DNA from: Aphodoplasma sp045592745
Lineage (GTDB): Bacteria > Bacillota > Clostridia > UBA1381 > UMGS1253
DNA length: 30,749 nucleotides
Direction of reading: 5' to 3'
Assembly (NCBI GenBank): GCA_045592745.1
Contig: JAZNVH010000018.1
Span: forward strand, 1-30,749
Part shown: positions 7,137-14,063 of the stretch, piece after piece
How the letters are laid out: the number at the start of each line of letters is the position of its first letter
How positions within the stretch are numbered: the first letter of the stretch is position 1
Notes under the pieces: generated by a model
The model's database searches: none
Told to the model about the DNA's origin: nothing
Seen by the model: only the letters and a program-made list of their open reading frames with translations
Made by a program: the position numbers and the translations under genes

Positions 7137-7625
7137 GTGGAAAGACGTGATAAAACAAATTATTACCTTGACATCGCACAAACTGTCGCAAAGCGTGGTA
7201 CTTGTCTTAGAAGAAAATTTGGAAGCATAATAGTAAACAATGATGAAATTATTGCTACGGGCTATGCGGGTGCGCCGAGAGGACGCAAAAACTGCTCAGA
7301 CCTCGCATTTTGTATGCGTGATAAGCTCAACATTCCACGTGGCGAGCGCTATGAAATGTGCCGTAGCGTTCATGCAGAAGCAAATGCAATCATAAGTGCA
7401 TCAAGACGTGAATTAATCGGTGCAACACTTTATATGGTATGCATCGACCCAAAAACAGATGAAATTGTCCCCGGTACAAACTCGTGCGCTATGTGTAAGC
7501 GTCTTATTATAAACGCAGGCATTGCCAAAGTCGTTGTACGTGATACAAATGACAGCTACCGCGCAATTTTGGTCGAAGACTGGATTGCAAATGACGAAAC
7601 ACTTGAAGGAAATTTCGGATATTAA
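7137..7625 (+). CDS. Deoxycytidylate (dCMP) deaminase, ComEB-like
   Basis: 162 aa from the GTG at 7137. The TTG at 7122 would sit on top of the GGAGGG (7124-7129), so the GTG eight nucleotides after it is the better start. The cytidine/deoxycytidylate deaminase zinc site is complete: HAEANAI (His ligand and catalytic Glu) and the PGTNSCAMCKR pair of cysteines. The N-terminal CLRRKFGSIIVNNDEIIATGYAGAPRG is typical of dCMP deaminases. It would supply dUMP for thymidylate synthesis. The length is close to the family's usual 150-190 aa. It stands alone, with its own promoter and a shared terminator. Confidence 0.9.
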   Translation: MERRDKTNYYLDIAQTVAKRGTCLRRKFGSIIVNNDEIIATGYAGAPRGRKNCSDLAFCMRDKLNIPRGERYEMCRSVHAEANAIISASRRELIGATLYMVCIDPKTDEIVPGTNSCAMCKRLIINAGIAKVVVRDTNDSYRAILVEDWIANDETLEGNFGY

Positions 7626-7635
7626 TATAAGCATT

Positions 7636-7664
7636 TAAAAAGCCGACAAAAGTCGGCTTTTTTT
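7636..7664. terminator. Bidirectional terminator between convergent genes
   Basis: AGCCGAC (7641-7647), loop AAAA, GTCGGCT (7652-7658), flanked by A4 and T7. It serves the dCMP deaminase gene and the convergent thioesterase gene. Confidence 0.88.
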
Positions 7665-7669
7665 GCTTT

Positions 7670-8374
7670 TTATTTAAACTCTAAAACTGCGTACACATTA
7701 CCTCCGCCATTATGTATAACACATGTATACACCTCATTTTCCTTGTTTACCCCTACGCATATTCTATCGCCAAGCACCGCGGCATTTTTATAGCTTACAC
7801 GAAGCTCGGTCGCAGTAAATTCTTCAGGCAGAGCCTCAAGTGCATAATCAATATAATGTACGTTATTAACGTGATTGTTTGTATCAAGGTCGCGTTTTCC
7901 TGCAACGCACTCATATACATCTTCGTACTGCTTCGGCACATGCAGTCTTGGCTCCGATGCCACTCCAAAAACAAAATCAGGCTCAGGATTATACGCATCA
8001 GCAACCTCGGGTGTAACGCGCTGTAGTTTTTGATTTAATGAGTCGTATAAAAACCACGCCGAGCTTGCAACTGCCAAAACCTCATCATTTTTATCTGTTA
8101 TTTTAAAATCACGATATCCGTAAACTCCTGCAAACTTTGTTGCCCAAGTGTATGCACGTATTGTTTCATTATAACGCGGATAACGGTTTATCTTTATATG
8201 CCAGCTTGCTAAAAGCCACGCCGTATTGTCCTGCATCAAATTGTTTATTCCCTGACCGAGTGAATCAGAGTGAAACATCGTAGTATCCTGAAAGTATGAC
8301 ACAAGCGCGCCAAGGGATGCCAAAGCATCAGTTGTAACCTCGCTGTATCTTACTGTATATTCCTTTTCAAACAT
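7670..8374 (-). CDS. Acyl-ACP thioesterase (FatA/FatB-like double hotdog)
   Basis: 234 aa, ATG start. Members hydrolyse acyl-ACP to release free fatty acid or set chain length. The N-terminal hotdog begins YTVRYSEVTTDALASLGALVSYFQD and contains the conserved TAWLLASWHIKINRYP region. The second hotdog contains RDLDTNNHVNNVHYIDYALE (about 162-181), with the Asn/His catalytic-type HVNN motif. Bacterial members of this length occur widely in Clostridia. The gene is followed by a shared terminator and lies 26 nt downstream of ymdB on the same strand, so it may be the last gene of the rny-ymdB transcript. Substrate chain length cannot be read from the sequence. Confidence 0.88.
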   Translation of the reverse strand: MFEKEYTVRYSEVTTDALASLGALVSYFQDTTMFHSDSLGQGINNLMQDNTAWLLASWHIKINRYPRYNETIRAYTWATKFAGVYGYRDFKITDKNDEVLAVASSAWFLYDSLNQKLQRVTPEVADAYNPEPDFVFGVASEPRLHVPKQYEDVYECVAGKRDLDTNNHVNNVHYIDYALEALPEEFTATELRVSYKNAAVLGDRICVGVNKENEVYTCVIHNGGGNVYAVLEFK

Positions 8375-8400
8375 ACATATCCCCCAAATATAAACACATC

Positions 8401-9186
8401 TTAAAAATCAGTAAAAGAAAGCCTTTTTATAGCGCGGCACTTTCCGCTTTTTTCATCAACATCAAGTATAATACCATTAAACTGTGCTCCGCCCTCTGCA
8501 AGCTCAAACTTTTGCGGAAGTCCGGTCACAAAGCGGTCAACAATTATTTTTTTATCCATTCCAAGCACAGAATGATACGGGCCCGTCATACCGACATCAG
8601 TTATATATCCTGTCCCCTTGCTAAGTATCTTTTCATCTGCCGTCTGAATATGCGTATGCGTTCCCAAAACAGCACTCACCTTGCCATCCAAAAAATAACC
8701 AAGTGCCATTTTTTCGCTTGTCGCCTCGGCGTGCATATCAACAATTATTACGCTGCACCCCTGCTCTTTAAGACTTTGAACCTCTCTCTCGGCAGCCTCG
8801 AATGGATTATCACACACAAGGTCAACGTATATTCGTCCAAGCAGGTTTATTACCCCCACCTTTACCTCCCCTATATTAAGGCACACACTGCCTTTTCCGG
8901 GATTTGATGATGGCAAATTCGCCGGACGTATAACGCGTGAGGTAGTCTTTAATATGTCAAAAATATCCTTATTATTCCAAACGTGATTGCCCATTGTAAT
9001 GACATCTGTGCCCGCATCAAAAAAGCTATCGCTGATTGTCTGCGATATGCCCCTTCCATGCGCGGCATTTTCGCCGTTTACAATAACCATGTCTATATCA
9101 TTTTGAAGCTTTATTTCGGCAAGCGCGCTTAAAAATATATCTCGTCCGCACGCACCGACAACATCACCTATAAATAAAATTTTCAT
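8401..9186 (-). CDS. ymdB: YmdB-type metallophosphoesterase (TIGR00282 family)
   Basis: 261 aa, the standard family length. Dinuclear-metal motifs are in order: FIGDVVG (about 6-11), VNGENAAHGRG (about 37-47), MGNHVWNN (about 66-73), VDMHAEATSEK (about 150-160) and GTHTHIQTADE (about 175-185). YmdB of Bacillus subtilis is a 2',3'-cyclic-nucleotide phosphodiesterase that affects biofilm and motility decisions, and it is normally encoded beside rny, as here. The gap to rny is 122 nt and contains a 12-bp UUCG-loop hairpin, so the two may be expressed at different levels from one transcript. Confidence 0.93.
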   Translation of the reverse strand: MKILFIGDVVGACGRDIFLSALAEIKLQNDIDMVIVNGENAAHGRGISQTISDSFFDAGTDVITMGNHVWNNKDIFDILKTTSRVIRPANLPSSNPGKGSVCLNIGEVKVGVINLLGRIYVDLVCDNPFEAAEREVQSLKEQGCSVIIVDMHAEATSEKMALGYFLDGKVSAVLGTHTHIQTADEKILSKGTGYITDVGMTGPYHSVLGMDKKIIVDRFVTGLPQKFELAEGGAQFNGIILDVDEKSGKCRAIKRLSFTDF

Positions 9187-9255
9187 ATCAAAACTCTGCC
9201 TTTACTGCTTTTTATTATATGGTATCAACCAAAATTTAATCCTTTATACAATTAG

Positions 9256-9283
9256 GGCTTTGCAGCACGAATGCTGCAAAGCC
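9256..9283 (-). promoter_or_regulatory. Intercistronic UUCG hairpin between rny and ymdB
   Basis: GGCTTTGCAGCA and TGCTGCAAAGCC form a perfect 12-bp stem with a TTCG loop on the minus strand. No T-run follows in the direction of transcription, so it looks like an RNA-processing or 3'-end-stabilising element rather than a full terminator. Confidence 0.65.
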
Positions 9284-9308
9284 TCAAATCAATACGCTAC
9301 TTTATTTA

Positions 9309-10886
9309 TTATTTTGCATAATCGATTGCACGCATTTCACGAATAACGTTAACCTTAATCTGTCCGGGATATTCCATCTCATCCTCGATGCGCTTTACGA
9401 TATCACGTGCTATCAATACTACGCCTTCGTCCTTTACATCATCGGGCTTAACCATAATTCTTACCTCGCGGCCTGCCTGTATAGCAAATGACTTTTCAAC
9501 ACCCTCAAACGAATTTGCAATTTCCTCAAGCTTTTCAAGACGCTTAATATATGTTTCAAGATTTTCACGTCTTGCACCAGGTCTTGCAGCAGATATTGCG
9601 TCACATGCCTGAACAATTGCAGCAACAACAGTCTGTGCTTCAACGTCGCCGTGGTGCGCCATAATAGCGTGAATTACATCATTGCTTTCCTTGTATTTCT
9701 TTGCTATATCAGCACCGATTGTAACATGTGAGCCTTCCATTTCATGGTCAACCGACTTACCCAAATCGTGCAAAAGACCGGCTCTTTTTGCAAGTGCGAT
9801 ATCTACACCAAGCTCTCCTGCCATCACGCCGGCAAGCTGTGATACCTCAATTGAATGCTTTAATACATTCTGGCCATAGCTTGTTCTGAACTTAAGGCGA
9901 CCAAGCAGCTTGATGATTTCAGGATGAAGTCCGTGCACACCTGTTTCAAATGTAGCACGCTCACCCTCCTGCTTAATATCATTTTCAACCTCGCGACGCG
10001 CCTTCTCTACTGTTTCCTCGATGCGTGCGGGGTGAATTCTGCCGTCAACTATGAGCTTTTCAAGCGCAAGTCTTGCAATCTCACGTCTTATCGGGTCAAA
10101 ACCTGATACAACAACAGCCTCGGGCGTATCATCAATAATCAAATCAATGCCCGTAAGCGTTTCAAGTGTACGGATGTTTCGTCCTTCACGGCCGATAATT
10201 CTTCCCTTCATTTCATCGTTGGGAAGCGGCACAACCGATACAGTTGTTTCTGTAGCGTGGTCTGCTGCAACCTTCTGTATTGCAAATGCAACAATATTCT
10301 TCGCATTCTTTTCAGCCTCGTCCTTCGCCTGCTGCTCAATATCCTTGACCATAATTGCCGCCTCGTGACGAATCTGACTTTCAAGGTCTTTTAAAAGCAT
10401 CTGTTTTGCTTCTTCAGCAGTAAGTCCCGAAATCTTTTCAAGCATTTCGATTTCTTCTGCCTTGATTTTTGCAATTTCTTCTTCTCTTTCTTCAAGACTC
10501 TTAAGCTTTTTATTAAGCTTTTCGTCCTTTGCTTCGATTGCTTCGCTCTTTTTGTCAAGGTTTTCTTCTTTTTGCTGAATTGTTCTTTCCTGACGAGTAA
10601 TTTCGCCACGTCTTTCTTTGATTTCCTTGTCAAACTCCAATCTCAGCTTATGATTTTCTTCTTTTGCCTCAAGCAAAATCTCACGTTTTTTACTCTCAGC
10701 TACTTTTTTAGCTTCATCAATGATTTTGCTGGCTTCATTTTCCGCTCCGCCAACCATAGCTTCAGCTTCTTTTTTTCTTTTTTCATAGCCTGCTTTTGAT
10801 GCCATTATATATACAATAACGGCTATTGCAACCGCAACAACTGCGGATATTGCTATAGTAATTAAAATCTGTGTATCTATAGCCAC
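9309..10886 (-). CDS. rny: Ribonuclease Y
   Basis: 525 aa, full family length. RNase Y is the membrane-bound endoribonuclease that starts bulk mRNA decay in many Bacillota. An N-terminal membrane helix (about residues 5-28) is followed by a long charged coiled coil (about 30-190). A KH domain comes next (GRIIGREGRNIRTLETLTG, about 228-246), then an HD domain with LLHDLGKSVDHE and AHHGDVEAQ (metal ligands). The start is GTG with an extended AGGAGG only about 3 nt before it, an unusually short spacing; no better start is visible. The intact KH and HD motifs argue for an active enzyme. Confidence 0.96.
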   Translation of the reverse strand: MAIDTQILITIAISAVVAVAIAVIVYIMASKAGYEKRKKEAEAMVGGAENEASKIIDEAKKVAESKKREILLEAKEENHKLRLEFDKEIKERRGEITRQERTIQQKEENLDKKSEAIEAKDEKLNKKLKSLEEREEEIAKIKAEEIEMLEKISGLTAEEAKQMLLKDLESQIRHEAAIMVKDIEQQAKDEAEKNAKNIVAFAIQKVAADHATETTVSVVPLPNDEMKGRIIGREGRNIRTLETLTGIDLIIDDTPEAVVVSGFDPIRREIARLALEKLIVDGRIHPARIEETVEKARREVENDIKQEGERATFETGVHGLHPEIIKLLGRLKFRTSYGQNVLKHSIEVSQLAGVMAGELGVDIALAKRAGLLHDLGKSVDHEMEGSHVTIGADIAKKYKESNDVIHAIMAHHGDVEAQTVVAAIVQACDAISAARPGARRENLETYIKRLEKLEEIANSFEGVEKSFAIQAGREVRIMVKPDDVKDEGVVLIARDIVKRIEDEMEYPGQIKVNVIREMRAIDYAK

Positions 10887-11295
10887 ACACCTCCTCTTTT
10901 TTAATTAAGAGTGGTACGCACCGGCCCCTGTATATACTAAAACTGATTTGAAAAATTTTCCATACAAATTATATAAACCTACCCATTATATGGGTTTAAA
11001 AAAAATAAGTAATATCGGTATACGGTTTTTATATGAATAATTTTTATAATAATGTATAAATCGGTCAATTCTATGCAGGATATAAGTGCTATCGCCACTC
11101 ACACTTTAAATCTGCCAATCAACAATTGGACCAAAATTTCAATGTGCTTTACACAAAAGCAAACATAAGGCACATATTACTCCAATCATACATTATTATT
11201 TTAAACTTTTTTTTATGATGTGTCAAGATATATTTTTATTTTATATAATAAATATCAGTTGCAAAAAATAAATCACAAAAAATTTCAAAAAACAC
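10887..11295. other. Intergenic region upstream of rny and tRNA-Gly; no gene seen
   Basis: About 410 AT-rich bases between divergent rny and tRNA-Gly. I see the rny ribosome binding site (10887-10896), a small hairpin ACCCAT/ATGGGT near 10980-10995, and no credible ORF. A TTGACC on the minus strand near 11063-11068 could belong to an rny promoter, but a matching -10 is poor. Confidence 0.5.
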
Positions 11296-11324
11296 TTTAC
11301 AAGTCATTTTTTATGTGTTATAAT
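11296..11324 (+). promoter_or_regulatory. Promoter of tRNA-Gly
   Basis: A -35 TTTACA (11296-11301) and a consensus -10 TATAAT (11319-11324) with 17-nt spacing, 20 nt before the mature tRNA. Confidence 0.85.
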
Positions 11325-11344
11325 ACTATCCGTACCAAACAAAT

Positions 11345-11419
11345 GCGGGAGTGGCTCAGTGGTAGAGCGTCACCTTGCCAAGGTGAACGTCGCGAGTTCG
11401 AATCTCGTCTTCCGCTCCA
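11345..11419 (+). tRNA. tRNA-Gly (anticodon GCC)
   Basis: Acceptor GCGGGAG (11345-11351) pairs with CTTCCGC (11409-11415), followed by T and an encoded CCA. The anticodon arm CACCTTGCCAAGGTG gives GCC. The T-loop GAGTTCGAATCTC is canonical. It is a single-gene transcript with its own promoter and terminator. Confidence 0.96.
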
Positions 11420-11420
11420 G

Positions 11421-11457
11421 AAAAAACCGCAGGTTCTAATAGAATCTGCGGTTTTTT
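11421..11457 (+). terminator. Terminator of tRNA-Gly
   Basis: A 17-bp stem (11421-11437 with 11441-11457, one G/T wobble, loop AAT) has A6 and T6 tails, one nucleotide after the tRNA CCA. The hairpin array starts directly behind it. Confidence 0.9.
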
Positions 11458-11464
11458 CATCTAA

Positions 11465-11624
11465 ATCCGTCTGCCGACGGGATAAATCCACTTCGTGGAT
11501 GAAATCTGCTTATGCAGATGAAATTGCCTTCGGCGGATAAAAAAGACGGGTTTAATTTCATTCGAATGAAATGAGAATTTCATCCAAACTTGTTTGGATT
11601 TCATCGCGCTTTGCGCGATTTCAT
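11465..11624. repeat. Hairpin array 2: short hairpins with GATGAAAT / ATTTCATC spacers
   Basis: Consecutive unlike inverted repeats: 11467-11480 (CCGTC/GACGG), 11486-11500 (ATCCAC/GTGGAT), 11504-11519 (ATCTGC/GCAGAT), 11525-11535 (TGCC/GGCG), 11555-11572 (perfect palindrome built from ATTTCAT and ATGAAAT), 11582-11599 (ATCCAAA/TTTGGAT) and 11603-11619 (ATCGCGC/GCGCGAT). The connecting word is GATGAAAT in the left half and its reverse complement ATTTCATC in the right half. The switch is within 11538-11572. The plan is the same as array 1, with a related but different word. Confidence 0.88.
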
Positions 11625-11675
11625 TATTAAAATATTTTAGTTTTATGATATATAACAGGGACGAGATGTTGCAAT

Positions 11676-12026
11676 ATGAAAGAGAATAAAATAGCAGATT
11701 TATCTACAGATTTCGCAGTGGAAATACTGAAAATGTGCGATAATATCAAAGGACATTATTCTATTGTTAACCAATTGGAACGTAGCGCCACAAGTATTGG
11801 GGCAAATGTAAGAGAAGCCAAATATGCACATAGCAAAGCAGACTTTATATCAAAACTTCAAATATCCTTAAAGGAGTGTTATGAAACAGAGTATTGGCTT
11901 GAGCTTATGCATAGAGCAGAAATCCTTTCTGATATTTCCAAAATTATGCACAACTGTGGAACTATTCGAAAAATGCTTATTTCTTCCATCAACACAGCCA
12001 AACAAAACGTCCAAAAATCAGAATAG
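11676..12026 (+). CDS. Four-helix bundle protein, S23/IVS family (copy 2)
   Basis: 116 aa, usual family length (about 110-125 aa). It is predicted entirely helical, with the family core NQLERSATSIGANVREAKYAHSK (residues 32-54) and DFISKLQISLKECYETEYWLELM (56-78). Most of its N-terminal 78 residues are identical to copy 1. The ribosome binding site is weak. It lies directly downstream of tRNA-Gly, its terminator and hairpin array 2. Relatives are encoded inside 23S rRNA intervening sequences or act as Avd subunits that bind RNA and reverse transcriptase in diversity-generating retroelements. No reverse transcriptase is present here, so the role is unknown. A link to the adjacent array is inferred from the repeated arrangement. 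Confidence 0.92.
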   Translation: MKENKIADLSTDFAVEILKMCDNIKGHYSIVNQLERSATSIGANVREAKYAHSKADFISKLQISLKECYETEYWLELMHRAEILSDISKIMHNCGTIRKMLISSINTAKQNVQKSE

Positions 12027-12029
12027 CTT

Positions 12030-12060
12030 AAACCGTTACGCAAGTGACGGTTTTATTTTT
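12030..12060 (+). terminator. Terminator of S23-family gene copy 2
   Basis: AAACCGT (12030-12036) pairs with ACGGTTT (12047-12053), followed by an AT-rich T-run. Confidence 0.75.
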
Positions 12061-12079
12061 TTGTTTTTCAAAATTTCTA

Positions 12080-12111
12080 TTGATAAATAATAAAAAATGT
12101 GGTATTATAAT
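12080..12111 (+). promoter_or_regulatory. Promoter of the structured RNA at 12115
   Basis: A -35 TTGATA (12080-12085), then TATTAT at 12103-12108 (17-nt spacing), overlapping TATAAT at 12106-12111. Transcription would start at about 12115, exactly where the 12-bp closing helix begins. Confidence 0.6.
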
Positions 12112-12114
12112 CAT

Positions 12115-12272
12115 GCGAAACAAACTGAATATGTTATGCAATGTTGATGTATATTTTTTCTTTTGGAATAATATGCTTATTTTTGCGTATGCTAAGGTTA
12201 GAATTTGATAAAAATGCAAATTCCATGCCTTAGTATATGTATATACATCATACTGCATAAAGTTTGTTTCGC
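12115..12272 (+). ncRNA. Structured RNA candidate, 158 nt, 6S-RNA-like outline
   Basis: The ends pair perfectly over 12 bp (GCGAAACAAACT 12115-12126 with AGTTTGTTTCGC 12261-12272). Further in, GATGTATAT pairs with ATATACATC (9 bp). The apical part folds as ATGCTAAGG with CCTTAGTAT, capped by GAATTTG with CAAATTC. A long unpaired 5'-side stretch lies between. The promoter places the 5' end at the helix, and a terminator follows at 12296-12324. A long imperfect rod with a central bubble, of this length, is the outline of 6S RNA (the RNA polymerase regulator). The conserved bubble and template of 6S cannot be confirmed by eye, so the class is tentative. No coding potential is evident. Confidence 0.55.
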
Positions 12273-12295
12273 GACAATCGGGGTTTGCGTTTTTT

Positions 12296-12324
12296 ATGCG
12301 TCGGCTTCGGTTGGCGCATTTTTT
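12296..12324 (+). terminator. Terminator with C(UUCG)G loop after the structured RNA
   Basis: ATGCGTCGGC (12296-12305) and GTTGGCGCAT (12310-12319) form a 10-bp stem including G/T pairs, closing a TTCG tetraloop and followed by T6. Confidence 0.88.
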
Positions 12325-12344
12325 AATTTAAAGGAGATTTTGTT

Positions 12345-12479
12345 ATGCCTGATTACAAAGCTATGTACCTTGATTTATTTAATTCAGTTACCAAGGCAGT
12401 AGAGATATTATGTGACGCTCAGAAAAGAGCAGAAGAGCTTTATATTAATTCAAACGAAAAAGATGAGCAAACCGATAAT
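12345..12479 (+). CDS. Small protein of 44 aa downstream of the structured RNA
   Basis: The ATG at 12345 is preceded by AAAGGAG at an 8-nt spacing, a strong site. The product begins MPDYKAMYLDLFNSVTKAVEIL and continues as an amphipathic helix with Ala, Glu and Lys (CDAQKRAEELYIN), ending acidic. A terminator follows at 12511-12553. No cysteine motif, signal peptide or membrane segment is visible. Good ribosome binding, helix-forming composition and its own terminator support a real gene. Function is not recognised. It could be co-transcribed with the RNA by terminator read-through. Confidence 0.75.
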
Positions 12480-12510
12480 TAGTATGCATCTGTTATGAAC
12501 ACAAACGCCA

Positions 12511-12553
12511 TAAAAGAGAACCATAATTTTGATACAAAGTTATGGTTCTTTTT
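12511..12553 (+). terminator. Terminator of the 44-aa small protein gene
   Basis: GAACCATAA (12518-12526) pairs with TTATGGTTC (12540-12548), followed by T5 and preceded by an A-rich stretch. Confidence 0.85.
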
Positions 12554-12591
12554 ATACAAAAAACCCAAACCGCAAAAACACAATTTAATTC

Positions 12592-12620
12592 TTGACACAG
12601 CACTTTTTTTGTGCTATTAT
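12592..12620 (+). promoter_or_regulatory. Promoter of the antiporter gene
   Basis: A consensus -35 TTGACA (12592-12597) and -10 TATTAT (12615-12620), 17 nt apart. The spacer contains GCAC/GTGC arms around a T-run (a GCAC-T7-GTGC palindrome at 12600-12614), a possible operator. About 60 nt of leader precede the start codon. Confidence 0.75.
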
Positions 12621-12683
12621 AGTTGGCGGTTTGCTTATACAGACTATAATTTTATAACATAAAAATGAAAGCGGTGTTTTTTA

Positions 12684-13979
12684 ATGAATGCAATTTTATC
12701 CGTTTCAATCGCCCTGTTGGCAGGACTTTTGATGACAAGACTGTTCAAAATTTTTAAACTTCCATCAGTAACTTCATACTTGATTGCAGGTGTATTGATT
12801 GGCCCGTACTGCCTCGGTGCGTTAGGGCTTGCGGGACTTGGATTTCACACCTCCGCAGAGGTAGAAAGTCTTACGATTTTATCTGATATTGCGCTTGGCT
12901 TTATCGCTTTTTCAATCGGTAGCGAATTTGAGCTTAGTGCGCTTCGCAAAACAGGTAAACAGGCACTTGTTATAGGTATACTTCAGGCATTTGCCGCAAC
13001 ACTTTTAGTTGATTTGGCGCTTTATGGTATGCACCTTATGATGCCCGACAAGCTTTCGCTTTCACAGACTATTATATTAGGTGCTATCGCCACAGCCACA
13101 GCTCCGGCAGCGACTTTGATGGTTGTTCGTCAGTACAAGGCAAAAGGTCCTCTTACAAGTCTTTTACTCCCTATCGTTGCATTGGATGACGCGGTAGGTC
13201 TGGTTGTTTTTGCCGTTTCGTTCGGTGTTGCAAAAAGTCTGTTGGTAGGCAGCATAGATATGATTTCTCTGTTAGTTAATCCGCTTTTGGAAATCGTATT
13301 CTCACTTGCACTCGGCGCAGTTATGGGCTGGGTTTTGACACAGCTTGAAAAGCTCTTTAACTCAAATACAAACCGTCTTAATCTCACAATCGGCGCGGTT
13401 ATACTTACAGTTGCACTAAGCATGCTTGATTTTCATATCGGACCTGTACATATAAGCTTTTCTTCGCTTCTTACATGTATGATGCTTGGCACAATCTTTT
13501 GCAATATATGCCCTCTTTCTCACACACTTATGGAGGCTGCAGACAAATGGACATCGCCGATTTTTGCAATATTCTTTGTAATGAGCGGCGCGGCGCTTGA
13601 GCTCAGCGTTTTTACAGACGGCGCAATCGTTTTAATCGGTGTAGTTTACATCATTTTCCGTTCGCTTGGAAAATACTTTGGCGCATATGCAAGTGCCAAG
13701 CTTACAAAATGCTCTGATTCAGTTTGCAAATATCTTGGCATTACGCTTTTGCCACAGGCGGGCGTTGCGCTTGGCATGTGCGTAACAGCAATGCAAATTG
13801 GCGAGCAGGGAAACCTTATCCGCAATATCACATTGTTCGCTGTTTTGATTTATGAGCTGTTTGGCCCATTGTTTACAAAGATGGCACTCACTGCTGCAGG
13901 AGATATCAAGCCTATGAGTGATGAAATCAAAAACCGCAGAAAGACACTTCTTCATCAGGCATCACAAAAAAATGATTAG
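12684..13979 (+). CDS. Cation:proton antiporter (CPA2 / Kef-NapA type)
   Basis: 431 aa, about 12 hydrophobic segments across the whole protein and no cytoplasmic TrkA-N domain. The N-terminus MNAILSVSIALLAGLLMTRLF and the KLPSVTSYLIAGVLIGPYCLG stretch (about 29-49) are typical of Na+/H+ exchanger family proteins. The ALDDAVGLVVF motif near residue 167 supplies the paired Asp of electrogenic CPA2 antiporters. It would exchange Na+ or K+ for protons across the membrane in pH or salt homeostasis. The ribosome binding site is weak (AAAGCGGTG). Monocistronic, with its own promoter and a convergent terminator. The ion preference cannot be told from the sequence. Confidence 0.88.
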   Translation: MNAILSVSIALLAGLLMTRLFKIFKLPSVTSYLIAGVLIGPYCLGALGLAGLGFHTSAEVESLTILSDIALGFIAFSIGSEFELSALRKTGKQALVIGILQAFAATLLVDLALYGMHLMMPDKLSLSQTIILGAIATATAPAATLMVVRQYKAKGPLTSLLLPIVALDDAVGLVVFAVSFGVAKSLLVGSIDMISLLVNPLLEIVFSLALGAVMGWVLTQLEKLFNSNTNRLNLTIGAVILTVALSMLDFHIGPVHISFSSLLTCMMLGTIFCNICPLSHTLMEAADKWTSPIFAIFFVMSGAALELSVFTDGAIVLIGVVYIIFRSLGKYFGAYASAKLTKCSDSVCKYLGITLLPQAGVALGMCVTAMQIGEQGNLIRNITLFAVLIYELFGPLFTKMALTAAGDIKPMSDEIKNRRKTLLHQASQKND

Positions 13980-14001
13980 TATTTGATAATTTATTCAGTT
14001 A

Positions 14002-14039
14002 AAAAGGCTACGGCAAAGATTACTTTGCCATAGCCTTTT
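14002..14039. terminator. Bidirectional terminator between antiporter and dehydratase genes
   Basis: AAAAGGCTA-C-GGCAAA and TTTGCC-A-TAGCCTTTT form a long stem with a single mismatch and loop GATTAC, with A/T tails on both sides. Confidence 0.88.
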
Positions 14040-14063
14040 ATATTTTTATATTTTCATAAAATT

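Noticed and set aside
6848..7150. A 100-aa ORF across the inverted-repeat element
   Set aside because: It runs through both arms of the terminator hairpin and the right terminal repeat, has no good ribosome binding site and overlaps the dCMP deaminase start.
11465..11624. Diversity-generating retroelement (S23/Avd relative next to repeats)
   Set aside because: There is no reverse transcriptase and no template/variable repeat pair with adenine-biased differences; only the Avd-like fold is shared.
12028..12258. Minus-strand ORF of 76 aa across the structured RNA
   Set aside because: It starts within the helical region, has no ribosome binding site and a composition typical of non-coding AT-rich DNA; the RNA interpretation has promoter and terminator support.
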